Origin: Pandoraea sp. PE-S2T-3
Lineage (GTDB): Bacteria > Pseudomonadota > Gammaproteobacteria > Burkholderiales > Burkholderiaceae
Assembly: GCF_002179965.1 (NCBI RefSeq)
Contig: NZ_NGUQ01000007.1
Coordinates: forward strand, 1-64,000
Reading direction: 5' to 3'
Length of the DNA stretch: 64,000 nt
This document shows positions 38,060 through 46,351 of this stretch, in pieces. Made by a program: the position numbers and the translations under genes. Under the pieces are notes generated by a model. The model worked only from the letters and a program-made list of their open reading frames with translations. It did no database searches and had not been told where the DNA came from. Every line of letters starts with the position of its first letter. Position 1 is the first letter of the stretch.

Positions 38060-38380
38060 ATGCCCCTCCCGCGCTCGGTCGCCGCTTCGGATGACGTGCC
38101 GTCCCCCTGCACCAACATCTGCCGCATGAACCCGGCGACCGGCTGGTGTTCGGGCTGCTGGCGCACGCTCGCGGAAATTGCCGCCTGGTCGACCATGGCC
38201 GCCGACGACAAGCGTCACGTGTGGTCGCTGCTGCCGGCGCGGCGCGCCGAACACACCGAGCCACCCGTCATGCATCGCCGTGTTCGGGCCAATGAGGTTG
38301 ATGCGGTCCGTGCCGAAGTCGTCGGCAGCCACGACGACAACCGCACGGATGGCAATGACAGCAACGCCGGCCCCCGTTAG
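38060..38380 (+). CDS. DUF1289 small Cys-rich protein
   Basis: A 106-aa protein with the DUF1289 pattern: SPCTNICRMNPATGWCSGCWRT, four Cys that could bind a metal, then the helix EIAAWSTMAADDKRHVWSLL. The function of the family is unknown. ATG 38060 has AGGA at a good distance; ATG 38054 is in frame but has no room for a ribosome-binding site. The tail after residue 75 is variable and charged. Confidence 0.82.
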   Translation: MPLPRSVAASDDVPSPCTNICRMNPATGWCSGCWRTLAEIAAWSTMAADDKRHVWSLLPARRAEHTEPPVMHRRVRANEVDAVRAEVVGSHDDNRTDGNDSNAGPR

Positions 38381-38425
38381 CACGCGCCCCCCTATTCACT
38401 ACACCCGCCCTCGTCATCACCACAC

Positions 38426-38866
38426 ATGGGAAAAATCGTTACTGTCGGCGAAACGTTCAGCGCCACTCACGCGTTCACGCCAGCATCGATCCGCGAGTTC
38501 TCGACGCTCGCTCACGACCTGAACCCGCTGCATCACGACGCCGAATACGCGGCGGCCGATCCGCGCTTTGGCGGCCTGATCTCGTCGGGTACGCAGCAAA
38601 TGTCGTACCTCGCGGCGCTGCTGGCCACGCATTACTCGAAGACGGCGCAGCCGCTTGGGCTCGAGTTCGACATGAAGTTGCGCCGCGCCGTGCGCGCAGG
38701 TGACGACATCACCGTGCGCTGGACGGTCACTGACAGCCAATGGAAAGAGAAGCTCGCAGGCGACATCGTCTCGCTCGACGGCGAGGCCGTGAATCAACGC
38801 GGTGAGACCGTGATTGCCGCCACGGCGAAGATTCTCGTGTGCGCAAAACCAGAGATACGTTCATGA
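38426..38866 (+). CDS. MaoC-like (R)-enoyl-CoA hydratase family protein
   Basis: A 146-aa single-hotdog MaoC-type protein. The hydratase-2 motif with catalytic Asp and His is AHDLNPLHHDAEYA (residues 28-41), and GGLISSGTQQMSYLAALL forms the central helix. Likely hydrates enoyl-CoA, perhaps from fatty acid or branched-chain breakdown. Its stop overlaps the next gene's ATG, so the two products are probably made together. Confidence 0.88.
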   Translation: MGKIVTVGETFSATHAFTPASIREFSTLAHDLNPLHHDAEYAAADPRFGGLISSGTQQMSYLAALLATHYSKTAQPLGLEFDMKLRRAVRAGDDITVRWTVTDSQWKEKLAGDIVSLDGEAVNQRGETVIAATAKILVCAKPEIRS

Positions 38867-39804
38867 CCTCGCCTTCACTGCCCGCGCCGTCCGGCCTTCC
38901 GAACGAGATGCGCGTCTTCGAGCGCGGCTGGCTGTCCTCGAACAACATCCTGTTTCTCGGCGACGAGCCCGCACTGGTCGACAGCGGCTACGTCTCGCAT
39001 GCCGCGCAGACCCTTGCCCTCGTCCAGCACGCGCTGCCGGCCGGCCAGCCGCTCGCGCGCCTGATCAACACGCATTTGCACTCCGATCATTGCGGCGGCA
39101 ATGCGGCCTTGCAGGCGCATTACGGTTGCCGCACGTGGGTGCCCGCCGCCGAGGCCGATCCGGTCCGGCATTGGGATGAAGCGCGTCTGTCCTACCGCGC
39201 CACGGGTCAGCAGTGCGCGCGCTTCGCCTTCGACGACACGCTCTCGCCGGGCGACGCCGTGACACTCGGCGAGCGCGAATGGCTCGTGCTCGGCGCGCCC
39301 GGACACGATCCGCACGCGCTCATGCTGTACAGCGCCGCCGACGGCATCCTGATCTCGGCCGATGCCTTGTGGGAACGCGGCTTCGGCGTGATCTTCCCCG
39401 AACTCGACGGCGAGTCGGGATTCGCCGAACAGGCGGCGGTGCTCGATCTCATCGAACAACTCGACGTGTCGCTGGTCATTCCCGGCCATGGCAAGCCGTT
39501 CGACGATATCAACGGTGCGCTCGACGCCGCGCGCAGCCGGCTCGACTACCTGCGCAGCGACCCGGCGCGCAACGCCCGCAACGCCCTGAAAGTGCTGATC
39601 GTGTTCCGGCTGATGGCCGAGACAGAGATGACATGCGCCGCGCTCAAGACAACGCTCGATACGGCACGCGCGTGGCGAGGCGCGGCGGCGATGCTGGCAC
39701 CACCGTCAGCGTGGCCGGAATTGCTCGACACGCTCATCGCGGAACTGGCCAAGGCCGGTGCACTGCGCCACGACGCGGCGCAAGGCAAGTTGTATTCGGT
39801 GTGA
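38863..39804 (+). CDS. MBL-fold metallo-hydrolase
   Basis: A 313-aa MBL hydrolase with metal motif THLHSDHCGG (residues 68-77), LGAPGHDPHALMLYS and VIPGHGKPF supplying further ligands. The C-terminal ~100 residues form a helical region after the SRLDYLR segment. Substrate unknown; thioester or lactone hydrolysis would fit the acyl-CoA neighbours. It shares ATGA with the MaoC gene. It is only generally similar to the other MBL protein at 4699-5790. Confidence 0.88.
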   Translation: MTSPSLPAPSGLPNEMRVFERGWLSSNNILFLGDEPALVDSGYVSHAAQTLALVQHALPAGQPLARLINTHLHSDHCGGNAALQAHYGCRTWVPAAEADPVRHWDEARLSYRATGQQCARFAFDDTLSPGDAVTLGEREWLVLGAPGHDPHALMLYSAADGILISADALWERGFGVIFPELDGESGFAEQAAVLDLIEQLDVSLVIPGHGKPFDDINGALDAARSRLDYLRSDPARNARNALKVLIVFRLMAETEMTCAALKTTLDTARAWRGAAAMLAPPSAWPELLDTLIAELAKAGALRHDAAQGKLYSV

Positions 39805-39837
39805 TGGGGTGTGGGGGTACGTCAGAACGCGTCACTG

Positions 39838-39960
39838 GAAAAAAACAACGCCGAGTGCCGGTGAAGGCAAACGGCGTTTGAGGACGTGACGTGCCGGCCG
39901 AATGCCGCGGTCGCTAACGCGGCGCCCGTCCTGCGGCGCCGTGTTACCGGCACCGCGTGG
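39838..39960 (-). ncRNA. Candidate minus-strand small RNA with intrinsic terminator
   Basis: On the minus strand AACGCCG (39878-39872) pairs with CGGCGTT (39853-39847), enclosing a short GCC/GGC helix, and is followed by G then seven T, a standard intrinsic terminator. No minus-strand gene ends here. The preceding 80 bases are very GC-rich and can pair extensively. A weak promoter, TTGGAG-17 bp-TAGTAT, reads toward it from about 40000. On the plus strand the hairpin has only three T, so it serves the MBL gene poorly. Confidence 0.35.
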
Positions 39961-40109
39961 CACGCGAATTCATACTAGTCGGGTCGCGAAGTCGCTCCAA
40001 GAGGACTTTCCCTGATGCCGGTCCGAACAACCTTCGGCGCACCATCCATCCGCCACCAATCCGAAGCTTTCTTCGAGTCTGTTCACCCCGGGTGACAAAC
40101 GAATCCCCC

Positions 40110-40129
40110 TATAATCGAACGATCGTTCG
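40110..40129 (+). promoter_or_regulatory. Promoter -10 box abutting a 14-bp palindrome
   Basis: TATAAT at 40110-40115 is directly followed by CGAACGATCGTTCG (40116-40129), a perfect palindrome that would cover the transcription start. This is a typical repressor arrangement for the nitronate monooxygenase gene about 100 bp downstream. A good -35 hexamer at 17 bp is not visible. The rest of the 425-bp spacer (39805-40229) holds the candidate small RNA. Confidence 0.6.
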
Positions 40130-40229
40130 CGAAAGTGGCGAACGCAAGTAGCGAACACACATAGCCACCGGCATTCCCAGCCAATGTGCCACTCCGCTCC
40201 CCTCAGGAGCGTCCGCACAAGGAGACTTC

Positions 40230-41177
40230 ATGGCGCTTCCCAAGATTCTGCAAAACCTGGCGCTGCCCGTCGTGGCCTCGCCGATGTTCATCGTGAGCTA
40301 TCCGGAACTGGTGCTCGCGCAGTGCAAGGCCGGCATCGTCGGATCGTTCCCCGCGCTCAACGCGCGCGAACCGCAGATCCTCGAAGACTGGCTCGCCCGC
40401 ATTACCGAAGAACTCGCGTCGTACCAAGCGGCGAACCCCGATGCCGTGGTCGGCCCGCTCGCCGTCAACCAGATCGTGCATCAGTCGAACCAACGGCTGG
40501 AACACGATGTGCGCGTGTGCGTCGAACACCGCGTGCCGATCTTCATCACGAGCCTGCGCGCGCCGCCCAAGGAAGTGCTCGACGCCGTGCACAGCTATGG
40601 CGGCATCGTGCTGCACGACGTCATCAACCTGCGCCATGCGAACAAAGCCCTCGAAGCGGGCGTCGACGGGCTGATTCTCGTCGCGGCCGGTGCGGGTGGC
40701 CATGCAGGCACGCTCTCTCCCTTCGCGCTGGTGGGTGAAGTGCGCAAGATCTTCGACGGCCCGCTCGTGCTCTCCGGCTCGATTGCCAACGGCGGTTCGA
40801 TTCTCGCGGCGCAGGCGATGGGTGCCGACCTCGCCTACATCGGCACACGCTTCATTGCATCGAGCGAAGCCAACGCGAGCGACAGCTACAAACAAGCCAT
40901 CGTCGATGCGAGCGCCAACGACATCGTCTACACGAACCTCTTCACCGGGGTGTCCGGCAACTACATCCGCCAGAGCATCGTGAATGCCGGGCTCGATCCC
41001 GATGACCTGCCCACCGCCGACAAGACCGCGATGAACTTCGCCAAGGCGAAGGCGTGGAAAGATATCTGGGGTGCCGGACAAGGCGTGGGCCTGATGGACG
41101 ATGTGCGCCCGGCCGCCGAGATCGTCGCCCGTCTCAAACAGGAATACGACGAGACTCGCCAGCGACTTGCGCGCTGA
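40230..41177 (+). CDS. Nitronate monooxygenase family protein
   Basis: A 315-aa FMN-dependent TIM-barrel protein of the nitronate monooxygenase (2-nitropropane dioxygenase) family. Typical segments are LPVVASPMFIVSYPELVLAQ, VVGPLAVNQIVHQSN, GVDGLILVAAGAGGHAG with FMN-phosphate-binding residues, SGSIANGGSILAAQAMGADLAYIGTRF. It oxidises alkyl nitronates, toxic nitro compounds, in characterised relatives; some homologues are enoyl reductases. AAGGAGACTTC precedes the ATG. Confidence 0.92.
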   Translation: MALPKILQNLALPVVASPMFIVSYPELVLAQCKAGIVGSFPALNAREPQILEDWLARITEELASYQAANPDAVVGPLAVNQIVHQSNQRLEHDVRVCVEHRVPIFITSLRAPPKEVLDAVHSYGGIVLHDVINLRHANKALEAGVDGLILVAAGAGGHAGTLSPFALVGEVRKIFDGPLVLSGSIANGGSILAAQAMGADLAYIGTRFIASSEANASDSYKQAIVDASANDIVYTNLFTGVSGNYIRQSIVNAGLDPDDLPTADKTAMNFAKAKAWKDIWGAGQGVGLMDDVRPAAEIVARLKQEYDETRQRLAR

Positions 41178-41351
41178 CGGGTCACGCATGAACCGAACGA
41201 AAGCCACAGGGTGCCCCTCGGGCACACAAGCCTGATCGTCACATCGGGCTGAGGCTCTCCGAACCGGGCCGCGCAATGCGCGAGTGTCGTCGCCAAGGCA
41301 ACAAACTGGCGAGCACCGTGCAGGCGCGGCTCTTCTTTCGGAGAGTCCACC

Positions 41352-43385
41352 ATGACGCATGTCCCGCACCGGCGTGCCATTGCCGTAGCACCGCACTACG
41401 GATTGCCCCTCAACGCGCAACGCCGCCCCTCCCCCCGCACCAGACACCCGCCCACACCGCCCCGCTCAATACCCGCGAACTTGCGCGCACGCGCCGTCAC
41501 TCGGCCCCTTGCGCCGTGTCCGTCCGAAGCACACCCAGCGACACCGGCGGCGCCCCGAACCTCGACCAACGCGCCATGGCAAGTGGCGTGGACACTGCTG
41601 CTGGTGGCCAACGTGGCGGCCCTCGCACTCCCCGCGCATGCCGCAGTTCCCCGGTCGGCACGCGACGACCTGCCCCCTCTCGACACGGGCAACAGCCTCG
41701 ATACCGGGCAGGCGCTGGCATGGCGCGCGGGGACGGCGGCGACCGCATCGCCCACGCTACGCGCCGCCGAAGTCAGCACGGCCTCGTGGCCCGACGTCGT
41801 CATCCGGCCACTGGTACCCGAGGCCGTAAAAACCGAGTACAGCGTTGACGACATCCTGAAGGCGATTGCGTCAGGCACCGCGCCGTTCCGCAATCTCGGT
41901 GAATCGATTGCCGACGCCTACACGGCACTCACCGGTAACGACGTCAGTACCAAAATGCGAACGAGCCTTCGAAAAGGCACCGTCACCGCAGATGTCCTCA
42001 CGGGCATGCTGCCCAGTGCGGCCCTCGCTCGCCTGAGCGCCGAAGTCGCACAAGTCCTCGCCGATCAGCACGAGGGCAAGCCGGTCGACAGCAGTCGTCT
42101 CGTCGCCATTTTGCTGAACACCAACCTGCGCGGCATGGGTTCCTCTTCGCACAAGTCCACGGTACGTCACACCCCGGCTAACAACGCACGTCCCCTTGCC
42201 GCGCACGAGCCCGCACCCGAGCCGCCGCGCGAGCCCCTCGACGCCCCGGCTTTCCATTTGCCGGAGATCGTGACGGGAGAACGCGAACATCTCACCGGCT
42301 ACGCGCAACCGCTTCCCGGGAATGTGCTTCACAGTCCCTTGCCTGCCGGTCCTGAAGGACCGGACACGTTACACGGCATCATCGTGGCGGATGGCCATTA
42401 CTTCATACGCGGCACCGGTGGCTATTACCGCATGCAGCGCCAGAAGACCGGCGATCACTGGCTCATCGAAGCCCATGAGGCCGGCAAGCCGAAAATCCCT
42501 GTGGTCTACGACGCGGCGACGGGAAAATGGCGGGCCCATGCACCCTTGCGTTTGTGCGGGGGCGGCTGCGGGTCCAGCAAGGCATCGGAAGTGGCCAGCA
42601 ACAGCAACAGCGACAGCATGCTCGGCATGGTGTTCGATCTTTCCAGCATTCGCGAGCCCGAGGTGCGCCGGGCCATTCAGGAGTCCTACGACGACCTGAG
42701 CGAGTTGCGCCTGTTGCGCACGAATCGCGACGATCTACGGCCACGGCGCGACAACTCGATCGTCGAGATACGGGAAAGCCTGTCGAACGCCATGCGCCGC
42801 ATCAACCGTAACGCCCCGCTGCTTGAGCAACAGCGACAGGCGGCCAGATGCACCGCGCTCTACTATCTGGAGCATCCCGATTCCGAAGCCTTCTGCCAGG
42901 AAAACGCGGAAGTGCTCTTCCACTTCATGCTCGCCAATCAGGTGCCGGCGAGCCGAATCCGCATGATCACGCTGCGTCCGCGCAACCGGCCGCCGCACGT
43001 GATGGTGCTCTATACGGAATCGAAGAATGTCATTCAGATGCTGCACTGGGCGACACCGCAGCCGGCCGTAGACGGACGCGTCGATGGCATCACCGACCTG
43101 ACCTTCGCACAAGAGATTTACGCCACACGTGCCAGCACACGACTGCTCGACCCGTGGGGGCGAATCAAGATGCAGTCGTTCGAGCGTGCGCGGTGCGAGC
43201 ACGAGGTGCTCGACACCTTGCGCGTGATGCTCGAAGACGCGGGGGCGCGTAACGGCGAGCCCTTCTTCGTATCGATCACCCGCCCGCTGGGCACACCCCG
43301 TACCAGTTCCACCAGTCTGTCGTCACCGGGCGGGGCGTCTCCGCGCAGTGAGCGAATTCCCCAAGATGCGAAGGATTCGTCATGA
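41352..43385 (+). CDS. Large protein with putative transglutaminase/papain-like C-terminus, copy 1
   Basis: A 677-aa protein of no family I recognise. Residues 1-75 are Arg/Pro-rich, then comes a hydrophobic segment (VAWTLLLVANVAALALPAHAA) that could be an anchor or an unusually late signal sequence. A middle module, about residues 345-406, reads HYFIRGTGGYYRMQ, ..IPVVYDAATGKW.., PLRLCGGGC. The C-terminal domain has Cys515 in AFCQENAEVLFHFML, His549 in RPPHVMVLY and Asp600 in LLDPWGRIK. Order and setting fit a Cys-His-Asp transglutaminase-like fold. CGGAGAG precedes the ATG. The next gene overlaps by ATGA and is a paralogue. Enzymatic activity and export are inference. Confidence 0.8.
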   Translation: MTHVPHRRAIAVAPHYGLPLNAQRRPSPRTRHPPTPPRSIPANLRARAVTRPLAPCPSEAHPATPAAPRTSTNAPWQVAWTLLLVANVAALALPAHAAVPRSARDDLPPLDTGNSLDTGQALAWRAGTAATASPTLRAAEVSTASWPDVVIRPLVPEAVKTEYSVDDILKAIASGTAPFRNLGESIADAYTALTGNDVSTKMRTSLRKGTVTADVLTGMLPSAALARLSAEVAQVLADQHEGKPVDSSRLVAILLNTNLRGMGSSSHKSTVRHTPANNARPLAAHEPAPEPPREPLDAPAFHLPEIVTGEREHLTGYAQPLPGNVLHSPLPAGPEGPDTLHGIIVADGHYFIRGTGGYYRMQRQKTGDHWLIEAHEAGKPKIPVVYDAATGKWRAHAPLRLCGGGCGSSKASEVASNSNSDSMLGMVFDLSSIREPEVRRAIQESYDDLSELRLLRTNRDDLRPRRDNSIVEIRESLSNAMRRINRNAPLLEQQRQAARCTALYYLEHPDSEAFCQENAEVLFHFMLANQVPASRIRMITLRPRNRPPHVMVLYTESKNVIQMLHWATPQPAVDGRVDGITDLTFAQEIYATRASTRLLDPWGRIKMQSFERARCEHEVLDTLRVMLEDAGARNGEPFFVSITRPLGTPRTSSTSLSSPGGASPRSERIPQDAKDSS

Positions 43386-45298
43386 TGAAGCGCGCACAGC
43401 GGCACGCGGATCCTGCGGCACTTCGCTACGGTTTGCCGATGACCGTGGTGCGAAAAACGCCACGACGTCCAGCGCAGTCGGAGGCCGCCGTGGCGATTCG
43501 GAGCGTTCATCGGCAGCGCAGACCGGCGTCGCAAACGACCGAGCGACCTTCCCCTGCGCCTGACAACGGTTCGTCCGCTCGCGCTTCGCTTATCGGGTGG
43601 CCGATGGCGTGCGCACTGCTGCTCGTCGCGAACATTGCGTTGCCAGTCGCCATCGCACGACCACGCGACGCCGTCGAGACGCGCGATACCGGCACGCCAT
43701 CTGCGGGGGTTCTCATCGAGCCAGTCGCCTATGCCCCGATCAAGACCGACTACAACGCGAACGATGTCCTGAAAGCGTTGGCCTCGGGGGGCTCCCCCTT
43801 CGCGAACTTCGCCGAGTCGATCAGCGATGCCTATGTCGTGTCGACGGGACACGACGTGCCGGCGACGACACGCAAGCAACTGCGCAATGGCATGCGCGCG
43901 CTGGACTACGCCACCGGCATGATTCCGGGCGTGCAACTCCTGCGTGTCCCCGGCGACGTGGCGCAACTCATGTCCGAAGCGTTGTCCGGACACTCGCCGG
44001 CGGTTCACCGAGTCGCAGCGGTGCTTTCGAATTCCGATCTGCGTGGCATGGACGGTATCGGCGAGCCGCACCGGCAGGCAGACGCCTCGCCGCGTGTCGC
44101 CGCGGCGCCTGCACCACGCAGCGAAGCGCACGGCGCCGTGGCGACCGACACAGGTCCGCCCCCCCATGATTTTCGAGTGCCGACGCAGTGGCGCCCGGTA
44201 TTGAAACCTTCCCCTGCGCGACACGCCGGTGCGCGATCGCCGATGCCCATTCACGGCGAAAGCGAATTCTTGCGGGGCTATGCACAATCGCTGCCGCGCA
44301 CAGAACCGTTGACACATCTGCTGCCCGGGCTCGTTTTGCGAGGGAGTCGCTTCTTCCTGCGCGGCACCGGCGGCGACTATCGCGTGCAGCGATCCAAGGT
44401 CGGTGATTACTGGTACGTCAATGCCCCGCGAGCCGGTAAGCCGCAGGTGCCCGTGCGATTCGACCCGGCCACCGGCCAGTGGTACGCCCACGCGCCGCTG
44501 CGCTTGTGCGGTGGCGGCTGCGCGCAGAGCCGGATGGACACGCCGCGTAGCGCCACGGACAGCATTCGCGGGTACGTGCTCGATCTCGTCGGCATCGCCG
44601 ATCAGCGGGTGCGCGATGCGATTCAGGAGGCCTTCGATACGCTCGGCGAGTTGCGTCTGCTACGCAGCAATCGCCACGATCTCCGGCTGTTTCGGGACAA
44701 CTCGATTACCGACATTCGTGAAGCTCTCGTGGAAGGGCTGCGCGACATCGATCCGACCGCGCCGTTGTCCAGCCAACAGCGCCGCGCCGCCGAACTCACT
44801 GCGATGTACTACCTGGGGCGTCCCGGGCTCGAAGCGTTCTGCCATGAGAACGCCGAGGTGCTGTTCCACTTCATGCTGGCGCGTGGGGTGCCGAAGTCAC
44901 GACTGCGCATGGTCACCGTGCGCCCGCAAAACAGGCCGGCCCACGTCATGCTGCTTTATTCAGAGTCGCCCGTGCTCATCAAGATGCTGGAGATGGCGAC
45001 ACCGCAGCCGCCGGTCGAGGGGCTGGTGGACGGTCTGACACATCTGGAATTTGCCCGGGCCATCCTGTCGTCGCGCTATCGCAGCCGGCTCTTCGACCCG
45101 TGGAGTCGAATCAAGATGGTGACGTTCGAACAGGCGCGCAGCGAACGGGAAGTGAGCGACATGCTCGCGCCGACGCTCCAAGATGCGGGCTACCGGCGCG
45201 GTGCGCCCTATCGCATCTCGGTGACACGTCCGCTGGGCACGCCGCCTCTACGGCAGTCTGCCCAGACGGATCGCGCACAGAACGATCAGTACGTGTAG
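43382..45298 (+). CDS. Large protein with putative transglutaminase/papain-like C-terminus, copy 2
   Basis: A 638-aa paralogue of the preceding gene, similar from the hydrophobic segment (MACALLLVANIALPVAIA) onward. Shared parts: the IKTDYNANDVLKALASG region, the middle module FFLRGTGGDYRVQ to PLRLCGGGC, the paired helices GELRLLRSNRHDLR, and the C-terminal domain with Cys487 (AFCHENAEVLFHFML), His521 (RPAHVMLLY) and Asp572 (LFDPWSRIK). Distances Cys-His (34) and His-Asp (51) equal those of copy 1. The Arg-rich N-terminus differs. The start overlaps copy 1's stop. The 3' end overlaps the convergent dehydrogenase gene by 13 bp. Confidence 0.8.
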   Translation: MMKRAQRHADPAALRYGLPMTVVRKTPRRPAQSEAAVAIRSVHRQRRPASQTTERPSPAPDNGSSARASLIGWPMACALLLVANIALPVAIARPRDAVETRDTGTPSAGVLIEPVAYAPIKTDYNANDVLKALASGGSPFANFAESISDAYVVSTGHDVPATTRKQLRNGMRALDYATGMIPGVQLLRVPGDVAQLMSEALSGHSPAVHRVAAVLSNSDLRGMDGIGEPHRQADASPRVAAAPAPRSEAHGAVATDTGPPPHDFRVPTQWRPVLKPSPARHAGARSPMPIHGESEFLRGYAQSLPRTEPLTHLLPGLVLRGSRFFLRGTGGDYRVQRSKVGDYWYVNAPRAGKPQVPVRFDPATGQWYAHAPLRLCGGGCAQSRMDTPRSATDSIRGYVLDLVGIADQRVRDAIQEAFDTLGELRLLRSNRHDLRLFRDNSITDIREALVEGLRDIDPTAPLSSQQRRAAELTAMYYLGRPGLEAFCHENAEVLFHFMLARGVPKSRLRMVTVRPQNRPAHVMLLYSESPVLIKMLEMATPQPPVEGLVDGLTHLEFARAILSSRYRSRLFDPWSRIKMVTFEQARSEREVSDMLAPTLQDAGYRRGAPYRISVTRPLGTPPLRQSAQTDRAQNDQYV

Positions 45299-46134
45299 AC
45301 GCCGCGGCCGGTCTTGCGGCCGAGATAGCCGGCCGCCACCATTTCCTTGAGCAGCGGGCACGCACGATACTTCGAGTCTTCGAACTCTTCGTAGAACACG
45401 TTCATCACCGAGAGGCAGACGTCGAGCCCGATCATGTCGGCGAGCGCAAGCGGCCCGATCGGATGATTGCAGCCGAGCTTCATCCCTTCGTCGATTTCTT
45501 CCGGCGTCGCGAGGTTTTCCGCCAGCACGAAGAAGGCTTCGTTGATCATCGGCACGAGAATGCGGTTCACCACAAAGCCCGGGGCATTCTTCACGGTGAT
45601 CGGCGACTTGCCGAGTTGGCGGGCGAGCGCATCGACGCGCGCATGCGTCTCGTCGCTCGTTTGCAGGCCGCGAATGATTTCCACCAGCGCCATCAGCGGC
45701 ACCGGGTTGAAGAAGTGCATGCCGATGAACTGCGACGGGTTCTCAACGACGGCGGCCAGCTTGGTGATCGAGATCGACGATGTGTTGGAGGCAAGAATGG
45801 CATCGGCCTTGGCCACGCCCTGAAGCTGCTTGAGGATCTTCACCTTCAGGTCGAAGTTCTCGGTCGCCGCTTCGATCACGATGTCGGCACCGGCGAGCGC
45901 TGCGTAATCGGTCGACGTCGAGATGCGCGCCAGTGCGGCTTCCTTTTCGGCCGTCGTGAGCTTGTCTTTCTTGATCAGGCGATCAAGGCTGCCGGCGATG
46001 GTGGCGAGGCCCTTGTTCACGGCGGCGTCGCTGATGTCGACCATCGTGACCGGCAGTCCGGCCACCGCACAGGCCTGCGCAATGCCGTTACCCATCGTGC
46101 CCGCGCCAATGATGCCTACGTGTTGAATCGTCAT
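45286..46134 (-). CDS. 3-hydroxybutyryl-CoA dehydrogenase
   Basis: A 282-aa NAD-dependent 3-hydroxyacyl-CoA dehydrogenase of the short, single-function Hbd/PaaH type. The N-terminal Rossmann motif is VGIIGAGTMGNGIAQACA; IEAATENFDLK and ASNTSSISITKLA follow, with the catalytic His in GMHFFNPVPLMALVE and a C-terminal domain ending GRKTGRGVYTY. It oxidises 3-hydroxybutyryl-CoA or the reverse. The gene stands alone on the minus strand. Symbol left open because hbd and paaH cannot be separated here. Confidence 0.94.
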   Translation of the reverse strand: MTIQHVGIIGAGTMGNGIAQACAVAGLPVTMVDISDAAVNKGLATIAGSLDRLIKKDKLTTAEKEAALARISTSTDYAALAGADIVIEAATENFDLKVKILKQLQGVAKADAILASNTSSISITKLAAVVENPSQFIGMHFFNPVPLMALVEIIRGLQTSDETHARVDALARQLGKSPITVKNAPGFVVNRILVPMINEAFFVLAENLATPEEIDEGMKLGCNHPIGPLALADMIGLDVCLSVMNVFYEEFEDSKYRACPLLKEMVAAGYLGRKTGRGVYTY

Positions 46135-46269
46135 GTCGTCTCTGCTCCGTGTCTGGTGGATTTTCGGTGCACAAATCATAGCGCGGACACGTCGGATCAG
46201 TGACACACGAAACCGCTGTGCGGAACTCGCAAGTGGCGATGCGGCGCGTGTGCCGCGCAGAAAACGACA

Positions 46270-46307
46270 AAGGGGCAGACGCACCCCAAATTGGCGTCTG
46301 CCCCCTT
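46270..46307 (-). terminator. Strong hairpin behind the second porin
   Basis: AAGGGGCAGACGC (46270-46282) pairs with GCGTCTGCCCC (46294-46304), an 11-bp GC stem located 45 bp past the minus-strand porin stop, with a TTT run on that strand. Confidence 0.8.
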
Positions 46308-46351
46308 GCCGGACCCGAACGGTGCGCGCATCGCTGCCGCACCGCGCGACA

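Noticed and set aside
4699-39804. The two MBL hydrolases as a recent duplication
   Set aside because: Similarity is limited to the family metal motifs; the rest of the proteins and their lengths differ.
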